A stretch of 64,000 nucleotides of DNA from Metellina segmentata (Eukaryota > Arthropoda > Arachnida > Araneae > Tetragnathidae). The translations under genes and the position numbers were made by a program. Of this stretch, positions 57,879 through 64,000 are shown piece by piece. Where the stretch lies: contig OX375876.1 in NCBI GenBank assembly GCA_947359465.1, positions 80,064,359 through 80,128,358 of the forward strand. The letters run 5' to 3'. Each line of letters starts with the position of its first letter. Positions within the stretch are counted from its first letter, which is position 1. The notes under the pieces were generated by a model that was given only the letters and a program-made list of their open reading frames with translations, did not search any database and was not told the DNA's origin.

Positions 57879-60800
57879 ATGGCTATTCAGGAGAGTTTAT
57901 TGAATGCTACATTTGTTATCATTGGGGGAGGTATAGCAGGTGTATCTTGCTGCGAACAAGTACCTATGTCTTTTTTTCCCTCTGTGCTATGTATTGAGTT
58001 TTTTAACTCTCTCTTCTCTTATAATATATCTTAGGGGTGTCAGGAAGAGGTTTTGAAGAGAAACCAAGATATTTTAACCCGTTGTGGAGCTCTAGTGCGA
58101 CGTTAATTAAAATAGAATACCTACCCAATGCATACCATGATTTGTTAAGCTTTCTTCGGTTTAGAAACCATTCCAAGTGAAATCAATTTGCAGTTGTAGA
58201 TTGAGTTTCTGTTAATGTTCGTGAGAGCAAATGAACTGTAAGCGTTGTAATGCATTTCATATGAAATCACAGCATAACTATAACACTAAACAAAATAAAA
58301 GATACTTTGATCTCAGTCGCTAATGTTTTTGAAAACTGACTCAAAAGTAGACCTTAGGATTGATCCTTACATGAATGATTAAAGTTTGTAAGTAAATATT
58401 GAAACTTTTTTGCTATAGATTTGTAACGACTAGATTACACTAGACTCCTCCCACCTTTAAGATTATCTTTGCAGGAACACATCGAATTATCATTAAATTA
58501 GATAATCTTTCCATTTAATATCAGTAGTAGGGTAAAAAAAAATTTTAATCTATCATGGAATACCTGTCTTGCTTAAATGGTTAAGGATAATATATACGCT
58601 TACAAGATTTGAGTATTAACTCATCTTGGAACTACAGGATGTACTAATATACAAAACTGTTAAAACCAACTTCTAAAGTCACAATATAAGCTACTTCTAT
58701 TGTGTTGCTTGTGGAAATCGGGATATGTAGTCAGGGCTTATACATATTTTATAGCTGATATTTAAGAAGGCTGCTGTTACCCTTCGTGTTTAAATTTTTG
58801 GACTATTTAAAAAGCTGTTCTGAGTGTTTTGCATCTTGAAATTATTAGTTACCATATTTTATTGTTAACAGATGCATCCATCCTAAACTATACATCCCTT
58901 GACACAACTGTTCCTGCACGATTTGACTACAATGGAATTTTTTTTTAATAGAACCCAATTTGATTGCTTGCAGTTGAAGACAAGAGTTGCTTTTGTTCCT
59001 TCAAGTCTGTTTATTAATATTTGGATCTTTCCCTTTGGGACTGATCCCGGACCGTCCCAATAGCCTGTTGTGTTGCTACAGTGCAAAGTAATTAACTACA
59101 TACCTAATTATCAATGTTTCAGAAGATTTTAATTTTTTAGCAGTCATTATACTGATAGTAATCCTGCATTTTTTTAATGGATAAATTTTATTGTCTTTTT
59201 AATTGATCGTTACATTGAAATTAGTTCAAAGTAGAGATTTGCTGTAAGGGTTTCTTAAGTTTTATAATGCAAGGATCATATTTGGCCAATTTTGCCAAAC
59301 AACATCAAGTAAATGGACATGCATGCAAGGAAAGTTTTTTACTGTTACAGAAGAAATTTTCCAAAGGGGGATTCGGGTATGACTGGAATAGAATCTGAAG
59401 CCCACAAAATCCAATTTGCAGCAAGGGAAATTTAACATATTTTACAGTGCTAAATCTAGGAATGTTATGTGTGCAACTTTGGTTGCCCTATGTTGTTCAT
59501 TCTATGAGAATAAAACTGCTCAGAGAACTGTATATTTTTCCAAGTTCTTATTGCAATAGTTAGCATAGTTTGAAATCATATATTTGAAACACAAACTAAT
59601 AATGTTTTTAAAAACAAAGCTTTGTTTTGAATTATTTATTTTTCAAGATTTTTGGAAGCATGTTTTTTTAATAATTTTTATTCCTTAATAGTTAGCTCTT
59701 GAGAAACCTGATGCCAGTGTTATTCTTATTTCGTCATCTCCTCTTGTTAAAGCAGCTAAAAATGTGAACAAGGTAAAATTGTGTGGCTTATTTTTTTGTT
59801 CTTACTGTATAACATTAACACCTGCATATTACCTTAGTTTATATTTTAGAGATATAAAGATATACTACATTTTAATATGATTATAAATTTTATTACTTAT
59901 AGATATCGGAGAGATTAGAGGAGTTTGATGTTGAGGAAGAGTCTTATACATCTCTTGAGAAACGTAATCCAAATTGCCATGTGATAGCCGCAGCTGCTAT
60001 TGAAATAAATGAGAAAAAGCATGTATGGCCTTTATATATTGTTTATTTCATGCTTGCTTAATATCCTTGTCAATAATTTAATCTAATGTTTTAGAGGCCA
60101 CAGAAAAATTGAAGTACTTGCTTATAAGTTTCTTATGATTTAGTTTACATTGAATTATGTTCAAATCAATTATGTCAGTCATTCTAACAAACATGATACT
60201 GTCACTTTTCATAATCTTTTTGCATGAAGTCCCCTCTATATTTTTTACAATCCCATTGGATTATAAATGGCAGTGCATGAATCTTTAAATTGGTAGGGCA
60301 AGTGATTAAATATATTACCACACATCAAAACAACTCTTGGTGAAATAAAATGTTAGTGATCTTATACATGTTAATGTTTGTATAAGATACGCATATGTTT
60401 TCATTCATTATCACATTCTTTGATATCGTGTAGGTAAAAGTACCCCAACTCTTACTATTTATTACTGTTAGAGTTCCCAAATTTTGGAAATTTTTAATCC
60501 CAGTGTGATCAGCATGTGAAATCAACCGTAAAATGGAATAAAAGATTTTTCCTACTTTTCGGTTATCTACAATCACATTTATTGGTGACAAACGAGACAT
60601 CCTTCGCCCCATTTGTATTTACATATTCTTACCATGCTTTTCCCTACTTTTTGACTATCACACGTTTCATTTTTTTGGCAATGCAAAATGAACACTAAAG
60701 TAGCAGAGACGATGAATGGTTTCATGTCTCTGCCAAGTAGTGTAACAAAAGACAATATGGTATTGCCAGTCTCCACTAATATACATATGTAGCAGAGTTT

Positions 60801-61647
60801 ATCTTGTGTAAAAAAGGGCAAGAAGAAAATTCTTTTAATGCAATTATGATTGCAATAAAATTGCATTTCCCACAGGAAATACATGGTTTTTTTTAACTTT
60901 TTTATTTTCCCTCTTAATATTTTCTCTGTTGATCTGGTGTTCATTTTTCATTTCTGAAAATGTAATCCGAGATAATCGAAAAGTAGAAAAAGTATAAGGA
61001 AATGGAAAGGGCAAAAAGGATATCTTGTCACCAAGAAAATGTGACAAGATATTCTTTGACAGCAGATAACTGAAAAGTATCATTTTTCTACACCCCAAAA
61101 CAACTGAGCAAATACACTTCAATTCCAGAATACAGTCAATAAAATGATATGTAATAATAAAGAAACTTTTATCAGCACTTAGTATGCCCAAAATGTTTTC
61201 ATAAATTGAGTTTGGCTACAAATTTGAACAAACTTTTGCATCAGATTATCATGCTGTATTGTAATTAATTTGACATATACAGTAAAAATATATAAAAGGG
61301 ACTCCACTTTAGTTAAATCCAGCTTTTTTATTCTGTAATGTATTCTTTGAGAAAATGAATAGATGAATTTCCAGTTTAGTGGAACAAGATAATAATATTC
61401 CATTTCTTAAACTAGAGTGCAAGTGGCAAAAATGATTTAAAAAATATTTATTTTCTTTCCTGTTATGTGTTTTTCTGTAACTCTTTTTATAATAGTTGAC
61501 AATCAATATTCATAAAATAGGATTATTTAAAAATTACTTTTATAGTGAAGGTTTGATTCTGTTTCATTGATTTAGGAGCTACATCTTTCTAACCAGCAAA
61601 TTGTTGCGTATGAAAAATTATGTATCTGTACAGGAGCTATACCAAAA
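57879..61647 (+). CDS. PYROXD1: PYROXD1, first four coding exons (partial, continues beyond window)
   Basis: Exons: 57879-57959 (27 codons), 59692-59772 (27), 59903-60022 (40), 61576-61647 (24). All introns are phase 0 with GT-AG borders (donors CAA|GTACCT, AAG|GTAAAA, CAT|GTATGG, AAA|GTAAGA; acceptors TTAATAG, ACTTATAG, TGATTTAG). Exon 1 encodes FVIIGGGIAGVSCCEQ, the GxGxxG FAD/NAD(P)-binding Rossmann motif. Exon 2 has SVILISSSPLVKAAKNVNK, exon 3 begins ISERLEEFDVEEES, and exon 4 ends YEKLCICTGAIPK, the second FAD-contact TGAxP motif. Order and sequence match the N-terminus of PYROXD1, a class I pyridine nucleotide-disulfide oxidoreductase in nucleus and cytoplasm, known to protect the tRNA ligase RTCB from oxidation. 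The remaining exons lie to the right. No exon 5 was identified between 61648 and 64000. Confidence 0.88.
58075..58122 (+). mobile_element. SINE family A tail in PYROXD1 intron 1
   Basis: CCCGTTGTGGAGCTCTAGTG then CGACGTTAATTAAAATA; only the last 45 bp or so of the family is present. Confidence 0.6.
59020..59100 (+). mobile_element. SINE family A 3' fragment in PYROXD1 intron 1
   Basis: GGATCTTTCCCTTTGGGACT, GATCCCGGACCGTCCCAATA, GCCTGTTGTGTTGCTACAGT. About 80 bp of the family's 3' end. Confidence 0.75.
60535..61088. repeat. Inverted-repeat element in PYROXD1 intron 3
   Basis: A left arm (about 60551-60695: CTACTTTTCGGTTATCTACA through GCAATGCAAAATGAACAC) and a right arm (about 60940-61080) are imperfect inverted copies sharing TACTTTTC, GGTTATCT, GGTGACAA and AAAATGAACAC. 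The right arm also contains a perfect small hairpin ATATCTTGTCAC/GTGACAAGATAT at 61020-61052. It resembles a MITE-like foldback element, but no target-site duplication was established. Confidence 0.55.
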
Positions 61648-62129
61648 GTAAGAAATTCACATTTCCCAATTTTTGTAGATATTATGTGTAGTATTATTTG
61701 ATAATCAGGTGTGAAATGTTTTATTCATGGTACAAAAAAGGCAAATGTTTACTGAGTACCGTAGGTTTGATGTGATCAGCACAATACAGAATAAGTAACA
61801 AAATGTTCCCCAAACTTTATATTCCCACATTGACAAATTCTTCAGACTACAAAAGTTGACTCACTTTATAGTGACCTCTAACGACTCTACAGTATAATGA
61901 CCACTTGAGATAGCTCCAGCAATTCTCTTATAACTTTAATGTTATTTAATTGGAAAAGTAAAAACCTCGTTACAGCAACCTCCAGTTGATTTTGTGTTTT
62001 GACGTATCACCGAATGCCTCTCTTTGATCAGGTTTCTCTTTTTACAATCACATGTCATTGCAGTAAAGACTAGACAACTGTTTGCCAAAACTATCAATGC
62101 TGAGTCTACTCAAGACTCAAGACAAAATT

Positions 62130-62300
62130 TTCATTTCATTGATTGAGATAAAAGAAATTCTTTGAAAGCATTGATTCAAAACCTTTTTTGAAAACGGAGG
62201 TTTCCGAAAAGTTTAGCATTCCTAAAAGTGCCGTTTTTGCCTTGGTAAAGAATAGGGACACCATATTGCTAAGTAGTGCTGATATGTGCAATCTTTTGCT
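62130..62300 (+). pseudogene. pogo/Tigger-like transposase N-terminal fragment
   Basis: The frame from 62188 reads MKTEVSEKFSIPKSAVFALV then KNRDTILLSS. This resembles the CENP-B/psq helix-turn-helix at the N-terminus of pogo/Tigger transposases (VAxxFGIPKSTVxxIxKNKxxI). Only this DNA-binding block is visible; the DDE domain is absent. It lies in the PYROXD1 region downstream of exon 4. Confidence 0.55.
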
Positions 62301-62504
62301 TTGCTGCTTTACAGACAAATCTTCTTTAGGTATGCACAGGATCAGAAATCCGAATTACCCTAGTAATCTATTATTTTTTCATAGGATTTACTGCATACTG
62401 TCTGATAAATTTGATGATCATGACCCCAGGATGCCCAAGCGATCTTTATCTACTTTCTCTTCTCCCTCCCTTTTTCTTTCTTTTCACAATTATTTGGCAC
62501 TGTG

Positions 62505-62575
62505 TCTTGGTTAGGTACAATGCAGCCAAATATGGCCCTTGTGTCATATAACATAAAACCAACAAACCAACCTTT
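62505..62575 (+). mobile_element. Possible SINE family B tail
   Basis: TACAATGCAGCCAAATATGG followed by a tail with ACCAACAAACCAACC resembles the end of the copy at 6945-7072. Confidence 0.4.
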
Positions 62576-63129
62576 TGCTTTGTTTCATTTCTTCAGTATG
62601 TACTCTTCTAGAGTTCATACTTTATTTTATACTGTTATTTGTTAAGTGAGTTTCTTAAGCAACACAGGTTTTCTTCTGAAATTCTAAAAATTTATAAGGG
62701 ATCGGAAATCGGCATTCCCTATTTCTGCATCGACTTATTAACTGCCCCACCAAAAAAAGAAAAGAGAAATGTTCAATGTTGTAAAATTTGGCTTGTTGGT
62801 TCGTAAAAAAAAAAAAAAACGCTAAGACAATTTCATGGCACAGCACATTTATTGAATATTGCATAACGGCCACAAACCATAATACAATATGACACATAAG
62901 AAGAGAAACACACGCCACTACATTCTCAAAGACAAAATCCAACTACTCTTCTCAAAGAAAACGTTGATGACTCAGTTTTCTCCACTGGAAGTATCGCCAC
63001 CATTCACTTACAACCACACAAAGGGTTCATCAGTCTATCATAAACATCTGAACTTCACAAATATAATGATAATTTGATATGCTGTCTGTAGTAATGATTC
63101 ACTCAGGGTCATCATTTCAGTATCCTTTT

Positions 63130-63790
63130 TACAATTATGAACTTATACAAAAATTCAAAAAGTAAAAAGCGGCAGTTATCAACTCGAGCTTATTTAAATC
63201 TCTTATCAAGAAGAAAGAAAACCAAGGGAGTTATTATCTTTAGTGATTCCAGATCTGCTTTAGAAGCAAATGTAATGGCAACTCAAAATATACCCAAGAT
63301 GTCCCTTCACTTCTGTAACATCTGATACTTGGAGAAAAGCTGCACTCTTTAGTGGATTCCTGCACATTAAACATTGAAAGATATTAAGCTTTAAATCAAT
63401 TAGCAAAAGAAGCCTGATAATTAAATGGACAAACCTCAATTACTCGTACTGATAAAATTTAAACTCGTATCACTAGAAATTAAAGCAACACATTTGTGAA
63501 ATTAGCACCTTTGAAAAACCGCTACCATGATATTCAGACTGGAAACAGGACATATAAAGACATGAAAATTTAGTGATGTATCAAAATATATAGACATAAC
63601 ATCTGAATATTTGATTAGGTGTAGGCTCTGAATTTGTACCTAATCATATTCACCTCCCCTGCAATAGTAGCTTAAACCATCGATTACCATCCTGAGCATC
63701 TTCACAGCAAGAACATAATCAACATCACCAGACCTGTGCAAAATGCACATGGTACCATTTGACTCAGAAGTGACACAACAACAAAAGAGG
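63130..63790 (+). pseudogene. RNase H-bearing LINE remnant (jockey-like)
   Basis: The frame 63137-63325 contains RRKKTKGVIIFSDSRSALEA, the second-strand/catalytic SDSRSAL block of the RNase H domain found at the end of jockey/I-type LINE pol. Further downstream, in broken frames, residues resembling the RNase H end and a C-terminal region follow. Stops are frequent and flanking motifs are weak. The boundaries are estimates. Confidence 0.55.
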
Positions 63791-64000
63791 CAGTAACTTT
63801 TATTTTTATAAATTAACTGTATATATTCATTTTGTATGTTTTAAATTTTTATTAATCTCTAAAGTAATGAGATCTGAAAAGTTAATTATAGTAAGATTTA
63901 ATCCGTCGTGTTTTCAATGAATCATTTATCTTATGTAAGAAAAGTGATTTATGGGATGATTCAAACTATTTGGATGCGTCCTTACTCTAGAAGCATTTGT

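Noticed and set aside
1..64000. CRISPR arrays, operons, ribosome binding sites, prokaryotic genes
   Set aside because: Spliced exons, SINEs and LTR elements show eukaryotic DNA. No regularly spaced repeat-spacer array was seen.

Overview
This is eukaryotic nuclear DNA, AT-rich and dominated by transposable-element remnants, with very little host coding sequence. The best guess is an arthropod, most likely a chelicerate such as a spider. The reasons are a Ty3/gypsy element whose integrase lies upstream of reverse transcriptase and whose Gag has a SCAN-like core, a BEL/Pao element, a CR1/L2-like LINE, several tRNA-derived SINE families and short non-autonomous Helitrons. The taxon is an inference; no diagnostic host gene fixes it.

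Layout. 1-1.6 kb: an in-frame 180-bp tandem repeat split by a SINE with target-site duplications, then the 3' end of a CR1/L2-like LINE. 4.2-7.1 kb: two Helitrons in opposite orientation. 7.7-8.0 kb: a Tc1-like deletion derivative. 10-20 kb: SINEs, a perfect 39-bp palindrome and a hAT deletion derivative with a perfect 8-bp target-site duplication. 20-27.4 kb: AT-rich DNA with little recognisable. 27.5-28.1 kb: a CpG-rich island with a probable first coding exon on the minus strand and a weaker divergent candidate on the plus strand. 29-30.5 kb: four related repeat units in two inverted pairs beside an (AT)n tract. 31.6-35 kb: Helitrons and SINEs. 40-48 kb: microsatellites, a second Helitron family, minisatellites and a long inverted-repeat element.

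48.5-57.2 kb holds two LTR retrotransposons. A plus-strand gypsy copy (gag, protease, integrase, reverse transcriptase, RNase H, 3' LTR) lacks a visible 5' LTR. Its 3' LTR abuts a truncated LTR of a minus-strand BEL/Pao copy that keeps gag, protease and RNase H but has lost most of its RT and all recognisable integrase. Both are broken by stops and frameshifts.

57.9-61.65 kb is the only confidently recognised host gene: the first four coding exons of a PYROXD1 orthologue (FAD-dependent pyridine nucleotide-disulfide oxidoreductase), plus strand, all introns phase 0, running off the right edge. Its 5' flank and introns carry SINE copies, an inverted-repeat element, a pogo/Tigger-like transposase relic and a LINE RNase H relic.
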